Shown piece after piece: positions 27,271 through 35,652 of a stretch of 57,055 bases of DNA (position 1 is its first letter; each line of letters begins with the position of its first letter). Both the position numbers and the translations under genes were made by a program. This DNA is from Actinoplanes nipponensis. GTDB lineage: Bacteria > Actinomycetota > Actinomycetes > Mycobacteriales > Micromonosporaceae. Under the pieces are notes generated by a model. That model saw only the letters and a list, made by a program, of their open reading frames with translations, searched no databases and had not been told where the DNA came from. The stretch spans positions 1 through 57,055 of the forward strand of contig NZ_BOMQ01000014.1 of NCBI RefSeq assembly GCF_016862275.1, written 5' to 3'.

Positions 27271-28176
27271 TCAGGCCTTCTTCTCGATCTCGCCGCGCAG
27301 CGTGACGAACTCCTTCTCGAGGTCCGCCTTCTGCTTGAACATCATCAGCAGCATGCCGGAGCTGCCGTTGTCGGACCAGACGCAGATCGCCATCGGGACG
27401 CCCGCGGAGTTGGTCTCGCCGCACTTGGCGATGCCGCCCAGCGGGCCCGGCTCGGTGTCGGTGAAGTCGTCGACCTTCATGCCGCCCGAACCGCCCAGAC
27501 CCTGCGTCATGGCGTCGAAGCGGTCCTGCGCGGAACCGTTGATCGAGGACGCCGCGGCCACCATGACGACGTCCTGCTTCTGCAGGTCGCCGTAGATGCC
27601 GCCGACCGAGCCGGTGGCCCCCGGCATGTTGGACATGATGCCGTCCAGGCCGGAGATGCTGCTCTGCAGCGTCGGGTCGCTCGCCTTCGGGCGGCCGCCC
27701 AGCGTCGCCGGCTCGACCACGGTGATCTTGGTCGCGTCGACGACCTGCTCCACCTTGTCCTTGGCCGCGACGAAGGCGACGACGCTGCCGGCCACGCAGA
27801 GCAGGGCCACCACGCCGACGACGATCAGCACGATCTTCAGGGCCGACGACTTCTTCTTCGGCGGCTGGACCGTGCCGTACTGCGGGGCGCCCTGGCCCGG
27901 GAACCCGGCGTTGGGCGGCGGGTAGGCGTTCGGGTCGGCGCCCGGCGGGTAGGCGCCCTGGCCGGGCGGCGGGTACGACCCCTGGCCGGGCGGCGGGTAC
28001 GAGCCCTGATCGGGCGGCGGGTACGAGCCCTGGCCGGGCGGCGGGTACGAGCCCTGGCCGGGCGGCGGGTAGGAACCCTGGCCGGGCGGCGGGTACGAGC
28101 CGGGTGCCGCCGGCGGCTGGTAGCCACCCTCGGGACCGGGCTCACCGGGGTTGGGCTGATACGGCGGCTGTGACAT
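27271..28176 (-). CDS. Proline-rich single-pass membrane protein B
   Basis: The 301-residue paralogue of the downstream protein A. After MSQPPYQPNPGEP come six near-perfect GSYPPPGQ octapeptides and a seventh GAYPPGAD. KKKSS precedes one membrane helix (about residues 114-136). The external domain has VVEPATLGGRPK, PGATGSVGGIYG, GPLGGIAKC, C-x12-C, GSSGMLLM and FVTLRGEIEKKA. GGAG lies 6 nt before the ATG. A terminator separates it from protein A, so the two are separate or partly read-through units. Function unknown. Confidence 0.8.
   Translation of the reverse strand: MSQPPYQPNPGEPGPEGGYQPPAAPGSYPPPGQGSYPPPGQGSYPPPGQGSYPPPDQGSYPPPGQGSYPPPGQGAYPPGADPNAYPPPNAGFPGQGAPQYGTVQPPKKKSSALKIVLIVVGVVALLCVAGSVVAFVAAKDKVEQVVDATKITVVEPATLGGRPKASDPTLQSSISGLDGIMSNMPGATGSVGGIYGDLQKQDVVMVAAASSINGSAQDRFDAMTQGLGGSGGMKVDDFTDTEPGPLGGIAKCGETNSAGVPMAICVWSDNGSSGMLLMMFKQKADLEKEFVTLRGEIEKKA
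27934..28101 (-). repeat. 24-bp tandem repeats encoding GSYPPPGQ
   Basis: Seven consecutive 24-bp units (six close copies and one divergent) code for octapeptides of membrane protein B. High DNA identity between units suggests recent expansion and likely length variation. Confidence 0.85.
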
Positions 28177-28277
28177 GGGAACTCCAGAACTAATGAGGTC
28201 AGCCGCCGGAGCCTACCGACCCCGGACCGGGCGCGGCGTCGCGTACCCGTCAGTGTGGCCTCGCCGGCCCCGGCGCG

Positions 28278-28316
28278 CCGACGTCCCCGCGCCCAGGTGC
28301 GGCACGGGGACGTCGG
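28278..28316 (-). terminator. Hairpin after FadB-like gene
   Basis: A perfect 12-bp stem (28278-28289 with 28305-28316) and a 15-nt loop lie 13 nt downstream of the FadB-like stop codon. No U-run follows. Confidence 0.6.
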
Positions 28317-28329
28317 CCCGGAACGGGGA

Positions 28330-30402
28330 TCAGGCGGGCAGGCCGGCCACCCCGCGCGGCAGGAAGCGCTGGCCGGTGACGCGCTCCGAGGTGCCACTGC
28401 GGTCCAGGTACGGCGTCACGCCGCCCAGATGGAACGGCCATCCGGCGCCCAGGATCATGCACAGGTCGATGTCCTGCGCCTCGGCGACGACGCCCTCGTC
28501 CAGCATCAGCCGGATCTCCTGGGCCAGCGCGTCGAGCGCGTGCTGGCGTACCTCGTCGGCGGTCAGCGGGGCGGAACCGCCCTCGACCAGCGCGACCACC
28601 TCGGGGTTGATCTCGTCGTCGACCATCAGGGGCAGGCCGGCGTCGACGATCTTGCGGAGGTTGGGGCTGTCGCCGAAGCGGTCCGGGAACGCCCGGTGCA
28701 GCGTCTCGCCCACGTGCAGGGCCACCGCGGGACCGACCAGCTGGAGCAGCGCGATCGGGCGCATCGGCAGGCCCAGCGGGTCCAGCGCCGTGTCCACGAC
28801 CGACAGCGGCGTGCCGGCGTCGATCGCGTGGAACACCTCGCTGGTGAAGCGGGTCAGCAGCCGGTTGACCACGAACGCCGGAGCGTCCTTGACCAGCACC
28901 GACGACTTGCGCAGCTCCTTGCCCACCGCGAACGCCGTGGCCAGCGCCGCGTCGTCGGTCCGCTCGCCCTTGATGATCTCGAGCAGCGGCAGCACGGCGA
29001 CCGGGTTGAAGAAGTGGAAGCCGACGACCCGCTCGGGGTGCTCGAGGTCGGCGGCCATCTCGGTCACCGACAGCGAGGACGTGTTGGTCGCCAGGATCGC
29101 CTCGGGTCCGACGATCTTCTCCAGCTCGGCCCAGATCTGCTTCTTGAGGTCGAGGTTCTCGAAGACCGCCTCGATCACGAAGTCGGCGTCGGCGAACACG
29201 GACTTGTCGACCGAGCCGCTGACCAGGCCGCGCAGCTTGGCCGCGGTGCCCTCGTCCATCCGGCCCTTGCCGACCATCTTGTCGATCTGGCCGCGGACGT
29301 AGTCCACGCCCTTGTCGACCCGGGTCTGGTCCAGGTCGGTCATGACCACCGGCACCTGCAGCCGGCGGGCGAACAGCAGCGCCAGCTGCGAGGCCATCAG
29401 GCCGGCGCCGACGATGCCGACCTTGGTGACCTTGCGGGCCAGCGACCGGTCCGGCACGCCCACCGGACGCTTGGCCCGCCGCTGCACCAGGTCGAACGCG
29501 TACAGGCTGGCCCGGGACTCGTCGCCCATGATCAGGTCGGCGAGCGCCTCGGTCTCGGCGGCCGTACCGTCCTCGAAGGATGCGTCCTTCGCCAGCGCGA
29601 GCAGTTCGAGGGCCTTGTTGGCCGACGGCACCGCGCCGTGCAGCCGCTCGTCGAGCTGCTGCTTGGCGAAGAAGAGCACGCCGTCCCACATGTCCTTGTC
29701 GACCTCGGGACGCTGCACCGTCACGTCGCCCTTGACGACCCCGGCGGCCCACTCGAGGGAGCGCTCCAGGAAGTCGGCCGCCTCGAACAGCTCGTCGGCG
29801 ACGCCCATCTCGCGGGCCTGCTTCGGCCGGAGCACCTTCTGGGTCAGCGGGTTCTGCAGGATGACCTGCGCCGCGCCGGCCACCCCGATCAGGTTGGGCA
29901 GCAGCTGGCTGCCGCCCCAGCCGGGGATCAGGCCGATGGCCACCTCGGGCAGGCCCAGGGCCGCGGCGCCGGTCGACACCGTGCGGTAGTGGCAGTGCAG
30001 GGAGACCTCGAGGCCGCCGCCGAGCGCCGCGCCGTTGATGAACGCGAAGGTCGGGATGGTCGAACTCTTGAGCCGGGCGAACACCCGGTGACCCAGCTCG
30101 CCGAGGGCGACGGCCTGCTCCCGCTGGGTGATGAACGGCATGCCGGTGATGTCGGCGCCGACGCAGAAGATGTACGGCTTGCCGGTCAGCGCGATGAACG
30201 CGGGGCCGGCCTCGGTGGCCCTGGTGATGGCCTCGTCGAGCGACGCCAGGCCGGCCGGGCCGAAGCTGTTCGGCTTCTTGTAGTCCAGGCCGTTGTCGAG
30301 GGTGATCAGCGCGGCGGGCTTGTCCAGCCCGGGCACCTTCACCAGGCGCAGGAGCGCCTGGGTGACGACCTCGTTGGGGTACTCAGGCAATGCCGTGGTC
30401 AC
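28330..30402 (-). CDS. FadB-like enoyl-CoA hydratase / 3-hydroxyacyl-CoA dehydrogenase
   Basis: This 690-residue bifunctional beta-oxidation enzyme has a crotonase domain (about residues 1-200) with GKPYIFCVGADITGMP for the oxyanion hole. Both catalytic Glu positions are present (GGGLEVSLHC and LGLPEVAIGLIPGWGG). The NAD-binding domain starts with VGIVGAGLMASQLA (GAGLMA where GxGxMG is usual), followed by HFFNPVAVLPLLEII with the catalytic His. C-terminal dehydrogenase domains follow (from about 500). GTGA overlap couples it to the thiolase, forming a complete hydratase-dehydrogenase-thiolase set like mycobacterial FadA-FadB. Confidence 0.93.
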   Translation of the reverse strand: MTTALPEYPNEVVTQALLRLVKVPGLDKPAALITLDNGLDYKKPNSFGPAGLASLDEAITRATEAGPAFIALTGKPYIFCVGADITGMPFITQREQAVALGELGHRVFARLKSSTIPTFAFINGAALGGGLEVSLHCHYRTVSTGAAALGLPEVAIGLIPGWGGSQLLPNLIGVAGAAQVILQNPLTQKVLRPKQAREMGVADELFEAADFLERSLEWAAGVVKGDVTVQRPEVDKDMWDGVLFFAKQQLDERLHGAVPSANKALELLALAKDASFEDGTAAETEALADLIMGDESRASLYAFDLVQRRAKRPVGVPDRSLARKVTKVGIVGAGLMASQLALLFARRLQVPVVMTDLDQTRVDKGVDYVRGQIDKMVGKGRMDEGTAAKLRGLVSGSVDKSVFADADFVIEAVFENLDLKKQIWAELEKIVGPEAILATNTSSLSVTEMAADLEHPERVVGFHFFNPVAVLPLLEIIKGERTDDAALATAFAVGKELRKSSVLVKDAPAFVVNRLLTRFTSEVFHAIDAGTPLSVVDTALDPLGLPMRPIALLQLVGPAVALHVGETLHRAFPDRFGDSPNLRKIVDAGLPLMVDDEINPEVVALVEGGSAPLTADEVRQHALDALAQEIRLMLDEGVVAEAQDIDLCMILGAGWPFHLGGVTPYLDRSGTSERVTGQRFLPRGVAGLPA

Positions 30403-31595
30403 TTGTCCGCACCTTCCCAGTGGGGGTTCTCCCAGATCACAGTGCCGCCCATGCCGATGCCGATGCACATGGCGTTGATGCCGTACCGCACCTCGGGGTG
30501 CTCGGCGAAGTGCCGGGCCAGCTGCGTCATCAGCCGTACGCCGGAGCTCGCCAGCGGGTGGCCGATCGCGATCGCGCCGCCCCACGGGTTGACCCGCGGG
30601 TCGTCGTCGGCGATGCCGTAGTGGTCGAGGAACGCCAGCACCTGCACGGCGAAGGCCTCGTTCAGCTCGAACAGGCCGATGTCGTCGATGGTCAGGCCGG
30701 CCAGGCGCAGCGCCTTCTCGGTCGACGGGATGGGGCCGTACCCCATGATCTCGGGCTCGACCCCGACGAAGCCGTACGAGACCATCCGCATGGCGACCGG
30801 CAGGCCCAGCTCGCGGGCGGTCTCCTCGTCGGCCAGCAGGGCCGCGGTCGCGCCGTCGTTGAGGCCGGCCGCGTTGCCCGCGGTGACCTTGCCGTGCGGG
30901 CGGAACGGGGTCTTGAGCGTGGCCAGCTTCTCCATCGACGTCTCGCGGGGCGCCTCGTCGACGGTGGCCAGGCCCCAGCCCTGCTCGGCGTCGCGCACGG
31001 CGACGGGAACGAGATCGGGCTGCAGCTTGCCGTTCGCGTACGCCTTGGCGGTCTTCTCCTGCGAGGCGAGCCCGAACGCGTCGACCCGCTCCTTGGTGAT
31101 CTGCGGCAGCCGGTCGTGCAGGTTCTCGGCCGTGGCCCCCATCACCAGCGCGGACGGGTCGACCAGCTTCTCGGCCAGGATCCGCGGGTTGGGGTCGACG
31201 CCCTCGCCCATCGGGTGCCGGCCCATGTGCTCGACGCCGCCGGCGATGGCGACGTCGTAGGCCCCCATGGCGATGCCGCCGGCGACGTTGGTCACCGCGG
31301 TCATGGCGCCGGCGCACATCCGGTCGATGGCGTAGCCGGGCACGGTCTTGGGCAGCCCGGACAGCAGCGCAGCGGTGCGGCCGATGGTCAGGCCCTGGTC
31401 ACCGATCTGCGTGGTGGCGGCGATGGCGACCTCGTCCACCCGCTCGGGCGGCAGCTGCGGGTTGCGCCGCAGCAGCTCACGGATGCAACGGATCACCAGG
31501 TCGTCGGCGCGGGTCTCGGCATACATGCCGCCCGCTTTGCCGAACGGGGTGCGGACGCCGTCGACGAAGACGACCTCGCGGCTTACTCGGGGCAC
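30399..31595 (-). CDS. Acetyl-CoA acyltransferase (thiolase, FadA-like)
   Basis: This 398-residue thiolase completes the beta-oxidation operon by cleaving 3-ketoacyl-CoA. The nucleophile is C94 in DRMCAGAMTAV. GGAIAIGHPLASSGVR carries the His, NAMCIGIGMGG the second Cys, and LFELNEAFAV the NEAF motif. The GTG at 31595 is chosen because AAGGAGG lies 6 nt upstream, an excellent ribosome site; upstream in-frame starts are rejected. The long upstream region has no other gene. Confidence 0.95.
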   Translation of the reverse strand: MPRVSREVVFVDGVRTPFGKAGGMYAETRADDLVIRCIRELLRRNPQLPPERVDEVAIAATTQIGDQGLTIGRTAALLSGLPKTVPGYAIDRMCAGAMTAVTNVAGGIAMGAYDVAIAGGVEHMGRHPMGEGVDPNPRILAEKLVDPSALVMGATAENLHDRLPQITKERVDAFGLASQEKTAKAYANGKLQPDLVPVAVRDAEQGWGLATVDEAPRETSMEKLATLKTPFRPHGKVTAGNAAGLNDGATAALLADEETARELGLPVAMRMVSYGFVGVEPEIMGYGPIPSTEKALRLAGLTIDDIGLFELNEAFAVQVLAFLDHYGIADDDPRVNPWGGAIAIGHPLASSGVRLMTQLARHFAEHPEVRYGINAMCIGIGMGGTVIWENPHWEGADK

Positions 31596-31820
31596 AACAA
31601 GCCTCCTTGCAGGCGGGGACTTCATGCTACTCGCCGGTAACATTGTTGCCTACCCGGCCTCTGCATTGAAGCTATGTGAGAGAGAAGTCAGTTTCTGGGG
31701 GGTGGGGATGTTGGGAGGTCTTTCGGCTGATCAAGATCGAATTCTGGGGGTCGGGGCTGGGTGCGGGGGGCTGACGTCGTTCGCGGGCCGTCGCACCCCT
31801 CAATAGCCGTTTTGTTGCTG

Positions 31821-31868
31821 GATCTTGAAGCGCCGCACCCGAAGGAAGCGTCCGTGCGCAACAAGATC
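31821..31868 (+). repeat. 48-bp hyphenated inverted-repeat element, copy C
   Basis: The structure is GATCTTG, AA, GCGC, 22 nt, GCGC, AA, CAAGATC: a 7-bp and a 4-bp stem separated by a 2-nt internal loop. It is the most symmetrical of the five copies. Confidence 0.75.
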
Positions 31869-32082
31869 CGCACACGAGGGCGGGCCGCGGCCAGCGCGTG
31901 GGTTGAGCGCTTGGGTTGCTGGCGCCCGTGGGTGTCCGCACGACAGCATCCGCCGGTCGCGCCCGGCTCCCCGCCGTCCTCACCCGTCGTCCTCGCCTGC
32001 CGGTTTCACCCTCCGGCTGGCCCTCCTATCGTTTTTCGCCGCTGTCGTCGAGGCCGCCATATCTGCGAAGTCCCGTTCGCTG

Positions 32083-32130
32083 AATCTTGGAGCGCCAGCA
32101 CCCGCCAACCCCACTCCGCGCCTCAAGATC
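32083..32130 (+). repeat. 48-bp hyphenated inverted-repeat element, copy D
   Basis: It has the same length and layout as copy C, starting AATCTTG (one change from GATCTTG) with GCGC blocks 22 nt apart and ending CAAGATC. The flank CGCACGCGAGGCG matches copy C. Confidence 0.75.
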
Positions 32131-32161
32131 CGCACGCGAGGCGAGCGGGGCGAGGCGAGGT

Positions 32162-32210
32162 GGGGCGAGGTGGGGTGGGGCGAGGGGTGGTGGGGCGAGG
32201 GGAAGTGGGG
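32162..32210 (+). repeat. G-run tract with quadruplex potential
   Basis: Repeated GGGG runs are separated by CGAGGT, T, CGA and TGGT spacers, giving at least four tracts within 30 bp and more beyond. It could fold as a G-quadruplex on the plus strand. Confidence 0.6.
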
Positions 32211-32248
32211 GAGGAAGGGCTGGCGGCGCCTGGCATCGCTGGCTGATG

Positions 32249-32296
32249 AATCTTGGGGCGCCGGCACCACGAACCCCACCCGCGCGCCACAAGATC
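32249..32296 (+). repeat. 48-bp hyphenated inverted-repeat element, copy E
   Basis: It starts AATCTTG, then GG, GCGC, 22 nt, GCGC, CA, CAAGATC. It is closest to copy D over the first 20 bp. Confidence 0.75.
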
Positions 32297-32416
32297 CGCG
32301 CCAGGCGAGCACCACGGGGCGTTTTGCGAGGTGCGCGCTGCTTCGAGGCCTTTGAGAGGATGGGCGAGGGGGACGCTCCTCGACCACCCCCTCACCCGCC
32401 CATGGGCACAAGACAA

Positions 32417-32442
32417 AGACGCCACCGGAGTCGGTGGCGTCT
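32417..32442 (-). terminator. Terminator after RNase D gene
   Basis: An 11-bp stem (32417-32427 with 32432-32442) and a 4-nt loop is followed on the minus strand by TTTGTCTT. It lies 20 nt past the stop codon and is one of the best terminators in the window. Confidence 0.85.
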
Positions 32443-32462
32443 CTGCGAGTGCGGCGAACTGG

Positions 32463-33809
32463 TCAGTCGGCCGGGGCCGGCGGGTTCGCGGCCACCGGGG
32501 GTGGCTCCGGGAGGACCTTGGCTATCCCGTCGGCGATCAGCCCCACCTGCCAGCTGCGGGCGCCGAAGCCGAGCAGCGTCTCCGCCACCGTCTGGGGCGT
32601 CACCTCCTCCGGCGGGGACCAGGCCAGCCGGCGGATGAAGTCCGGGCTGATCAGGTTCTCCGGGGGCAGGGTGTGTGCCTCGGCCGTACCGACCACCACC
32701 TGGCGGCAGCGCTGCAGGCGGGCCGCCGCGACCGGGTCGCGTTCCGCCCAGCGGTGCGGGGGCGGGGGACCCTCCACCGGCACGTTGACCGGTAGTTCGT
32801 CGTCGGGCAGGGCGCGGGCCGCGTCCAGGGCGTCCAGCCACACCCGGGCCAGCCGGCGCACCGAGCGGCCGCCGAAGCCGGGCAGGCCGAGCAGGGTGCG
32901 CTCGTCCTTCGGGTCGAGTTCGGCCGCGGCGATGATCGCCGAGTCGGGCAGGACCCGGCCCGGGGCCGAGTCGCGGCGGGCCGCCACGCCGTCGCGGGCG
33001 TACCAGAGGGCGCGGACCCGGGACTGGGCTCGGGCGCCGCGCACGCGGTGGATGCCGGAGGTACGCCGCCACGGGTCGGGGCGGCTCCGTGGCGGGCGGT
33101 CGGCGCTGGCCACCAGGGCCGCGAACTCCTCGGCGGCCCACGCCGACTTGCCCTGCCGCTCCAGCTCCGCCGCCAGCAGGTCGCGCAGGTCGGTCAGCAG
33201 CTCGACGTCCAGGGCCGCGTACGTCAGCCAGGACTCCGGCAGCGGCCGGGTCGACCAGTCCGCCGCCGAGTGGTGCTTCTCCAGCGAGTAGCCCAGCAGT
33301 TGCTCGGTCAGGGCGGCCAGCCCGACCCGCTCGAAACCGGCCAGCCGGGCGGCCAGTTCGGTGTCGAACAGCCGGCGCGGCTTCATCCCGATCTCGGCCA
33401 GGCAGGCCAGGTCCTGGCTGGCGGCGTGCAGCACCCACTCGGTGTCGGCCAGCGCCGCGTCCAGGGTGCGCAGGTCGTCCAGCGGCATCGGGTCGATCAG
33501 CACCGTCCCGGCGCCGGCGCGGCGCAGCTGCACCAGGTAGGCCCGCTGGGTGTAGCGGTAGCCGGACGCGCGTTCGGCGTCGACCGCCACCGGGCCCGAG
33601 CCCGTGGCCAGCCGTGCGACCACGTCGGCCAGCTCGTCGGCGGTCTCGACCGGCCGGGGCGTGCCGTCGCGGGGTGCGGTCAGGGGAACGGAGGCGGGGG
33701 CAGGTTCGGGCTCGGGACCGCCAGACATCGGGTCGGGCGGCACGGCGTGCGGTCCGTCCCCTGCTTGGTCCGGCGCGTCCCGACGGCGCAGGGGTGCTTC
33801 GTCGGTCAC
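32463..33809 (-). CDS. Ribonuclease D-like HRDC protein
   Basis: This 448-residue 3'-5' exonuclease has a DEDDy domain (about residues 55-230): VAVDAERASG holds the Asp and Glu, LHAASQDLACL an Asp, and YAALDVELLTDL the final Tyr/Asp. An HRDC domain follows (about 270-340, LPDSAIIAAAEL and LLGLPGFGGRSVRRLARVW). A C-terminal extension binds or folds separately. It corresponds to Rv2681 in the conserved block and is likely to act in RNA processing or DNA repair. The GTG start has TACGGT 6 nt upstream, suggesting a leaderless message. The Pro-rich N-terminus (first 50 residues) looks disordered. Confidence 0.92.
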   Translation of the reverse strand: MTDEAPLRRRDAPDQAGDGPHAVPPDPMSGGPEPEPAPASVPLTAPRDGTPRPVETADELADVVARLATGSGPVAVDAERASGYRYTQRAYLVQLRRAGAGTVLIDPMPLDDLRTLDAALADTEWVLHAASQDLACLAEIGMKPRRLFDTELAARLAGFERVGLAALTEQLLGYSLEKHHSAADWSTRPLPESWLTYAALDVELLTDLRDLLAAELERQGKSAWAAEEFAALVASADRPPRSRPDPWRRTSGIHRVRGARAQSRVRALWYARDGVAARRDSAPGRVLPDSAIIAAAELDPKDERTLLGLPGFGGRSVRRLARVWLDALDAARALPDDELPVNVPVEGPPPPHRWAERDPVAAARLQRCRQVVVGTAEAHTLPPENLISPDFIRRLAWSPPEEVTPQTVAETLLGFGARSWQVGLIADGIAKVLPEPPPVAANPPAPAD

Positions 33810-33815
33810 TCCGTA

Positions 33816-33821
33816 ACCGTA
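33816..33821 (-). promoter_or_regulatory. Leaderless -10 element for RNase D gene
   Basis: TACGGT on the minus strand ends 6 nt before the GTG. Confidence 0.5.
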
Positions 33822-33998
33822 CGGGGGTACCGACCCCCGGGTGCGCAGCCGGGTCCCGGCGCGTCGAGTCTCGATCGACTGGGCGCCTTCCGGCGGGCCG
33901 TCCGCGGCTGTTTCAAGAAAGCCGGCGCGCGCCCGTCCGCGGGGCCCGTTCCGTCCGTACTAGAGGTCGGAGCGTCGATACCGGGAGGCCCGCGCCGC

Positions 33999-34997
33999 AT
34001 GACGACCGCCTACGACCCCTTCGGGGTGCCGGGCCCGCGCCGGGCGCCGCGGGACCCGCTGCTGAGCCTGCCCGACCACCCCTCGGGCGAGTGGGCCACG
34101 GCGCCCCGGCCCGCGCCCCGGTTCGGCCATCCGCGCCCGGCGAGCCAGTTCGGGACGCCCTACCTGCCCTCGCCGGCCGGCGCCGCCGCGTACCCCGTGG
34201 TGGCCGATCCGGCGACCGAGCCGGCCGTGCTCAACGGCCGCGGCCGCAGCCGGCTGGCCACGATGGCGCTCGTGCTGGTGCTGGTGCTCGTGGCCGGCTG
34301 GCAGGCGTGGCGGCTGGACCGGGTGGACAGCCGGCTCGGCACCAGCGCCGACCAGCTCACCGCCGCCCTGCAGCGGCAGGATCAGCTCACCGAGCGGGCC
34401 GACCGGCTGGAGCAGAAGCTCGCCGCGGTCTTCGACCCCGAGGCGATCTCGTCGTCGGTGCTGCCGAGCGTCTTCCGGGTCCGGGCCGGCAACTTCACCG
34501 GTACGGCGTTCTCGGTCGGCGACAAGGCCGGCGAGGACCAGGCCAACCTGCTGACCAACTTCCACGTGGTCGAGTCGGTCTGGAAGTCGGGCGCCCGCAA
34601 GGTCTTCCTGGAACGCGGCGAGGACGAGGTGTCCGCGACCATCGTCAAGGTCAGCAAGGGCAAGGACCTGGCGCTGCTGCGGGCCGACCGCAAGATCACC
34701 GGACTGGACGTCGCGCCGGCCACGGTCAAGCCGGGTCAGCAGGTGGTGGTGGTCGGCGCGCCGCTCGGGCTGGAGGACACCGTGACGACCGGGGTGGTCA
34801 GCGCGTACCGGCCGAACGACGCGGAGGGGCCGACGATCCAGTTCTCCGCCCCGATCAATCCCGGCAACTCCGGCGGGCCGGTGGTCAACAGCGCCGACGA
34901 GGTGATCGGGCTGGCGACGGCGAAGGCCCGCGACGCCGAGGGCATCGGCCTGGCCGTGCCGATCAAGGTCGCCTGCGACACCTTCAAAGTCTGCTAG
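33999..34997 (+). CDS. S1C-type trypsin-like serine protease (HtrA-like, no PDZ)
   Basis: This 332-residue membrane protease has a cytoplasmic Pro-rich arm (about residues 1-75) and one helix (about 88-104). An extracellular coiled-coil (about 105-145, DSRLGTSADQLTAALQRQDQ) and a trypsin-fold domain follow. The triad is H189 (NFHVVES), D223 (GKDLALL) and S291 (PINPGNSGGPVV). No PDZ domain follows; the protein ends right after the protease domain with two Cys. GGGAGG lies 10 nt before the ATG. It is divergent from RNase D and overlaps convergent DUF3000 by 4 bp. Target unknown; envelope quality control is inferred. Confidence 0.9.
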   Translation: MTTAYDPFGVPGPRRAPRDPLLSLPDHPSGEWATAPRPAPRFGHPRPASQFGTPYLPSPAGAAAYPVVADPATEPAVLNGRGRSRLATMALVLVLVLVAGWQAWRLDRVDSRLGTSADQLTAALQRQDQLTERADRLEQKLAAVFDPEAISSSVLPSVFRVRAGNFTGTAFSVGDKAGEDQANLLTNFHVVESVWKSGARKVFLERGEDEVSATIVKVSKGKDLALLRADRKITGLDVAPATVKPGQQVVVVGAPLGLEDTVTTGVVSAYRPNDAEGPTIQFSAPINPGNSGGPVVNSADEVIGLATAKARDAEGIGLAVPIKVACDTFKVC

Positions 34998-35566
34998 TTC
35001 GCCCCGGCGCGCTGGCGGTTGCCGAGGGCGGTCACGCCCGGCGGGGGCAGGCCGGCCGTGGAGGCGAGCATCGTGCACCAGCCCTGCAGGTGTGCGCCGA
35101 GGTCGTCGGAGGTGGGCGTCCAGGACGCGCGGATCTCCAGGTCGGCCGTCGGGGCCGGGCCGGCCAGCTCGCCGAAGCGGGTCGACGTGGTCTGCGTGAT
35201 CGTGCCGCCGATCGCCGTGTACGCCGCCGCGTGCTGCTCCAGCCCGTCGGTGAGCCAGGTCCAGGCCACCGCGGGCAACAGCGGGTCGCCGGCCATGTCC
35301 GATTCCAGCTCCGCCGTGATCAGCGTGACCAGCCGCAGGTTGCCCTGCCAGGCGTCGTGCCCGGCCGGGTCGTGCAGCAGGATCAGCCGGCCGCTGGCCA
35401 CCTCCTCGCCGTCGCGCAGCACGGTCGCGCTCAGGGCGAAGCCCCACGGCGCCAGCCGCTGCGGCGCGGCGATCTCCTCGAGCAGGATCTCCTCGCGCGG
35501 CGCGGCGGCCCGCAGCCCGGTGACGGCGCGGGTGAACGCCTCGGGTGCGGCGGACGTGGGACCCAT
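34994..35566 (-). CDS. DUF3000 protein
   Basis: This 190-residue protein of the Rv2680 family has [32 protein letters not shown] and [26 protein letters not shown], the usual conserved segments. Function unknown. The ATG at 35566 is chosen because TAGGCT lies 7 nt upstream (leaderless) and the upstream extension is not conserved-looking. It stands between RNase D and hemE in many actinobacteria, as here. Confidence 0.9.
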   Translation of the reverse strand: MGPTSAAPEAFTRAVTGLRAAAPREEILLEEIAAPQRLAPWGFALSATVLRDGEEVASGRLILLHDPAGHDAWQGNLRLVTLITAELESDMAGDPLLPAVAWTWLTDGLEQHAAAYTAIGGTITQTTSTRFGELAGPAPTADLEIRASWTPTSDDLGAHLQGWCTMLASTAGLPPPGVTALGNRQRAGAN

Positions 35567-35573
35567 GCCTCGA

Positions 35574-35579
35574 AGCCTA
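35574..35579 (-). promoter_or_regulatory. Leaderless -10 element for DUF3000 gene
   Basis: TAGGCT on the minus strand ends 7 nt before the ATG. Confidence 0.45.
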
Positions 35580-35639
35580 TGCCGATCACTGCGATACCGG
35601 CCCGCGCGGCGCGCCGCACGGATCGACTCACTCACGTGG

Positions 35640-35645
35640 CACGAT
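35640..35645 (+). promoter_or_regulatory. Leaderless -10 element for hemE
   Basis: CACGAT ends 7 nt before the GTG at 35653. It overlaps the alternative ATG at 35644, which argues against that ATG. Confidence 0.5.
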
Positions 35646-35652
35646 GTCGCGG

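Larger units (their letters stand above)
31596..32462. other. Non-coding region with repeat elements
   Basis: No gene is supported in these 867 bp between the thiolase start and the RNase D stop. It holds three 48-bp inverted-repeat elements, a solitary CAAGATC half-site at 31732-31738, a G-run tract and the RNase D terminator. Several open frames overlap here but have no ribosome site or family match. Confidence 0.6.

Noticed and set aside
28330..31317. A 995-residue open frame giving FadB a long N-terminal extension
   Set aside because: The extension is antisense-like low-complexity sequence overlapping the thiolase in another frame. The GTG at 30402, overlapping the thiolase stop, is the natural start.
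31672..32411. Open frames on both strands between thiolase and RNase D
   Set aside because: They are built from repeat elements and G-rich tracts, with heavily biased residues and no start signals.
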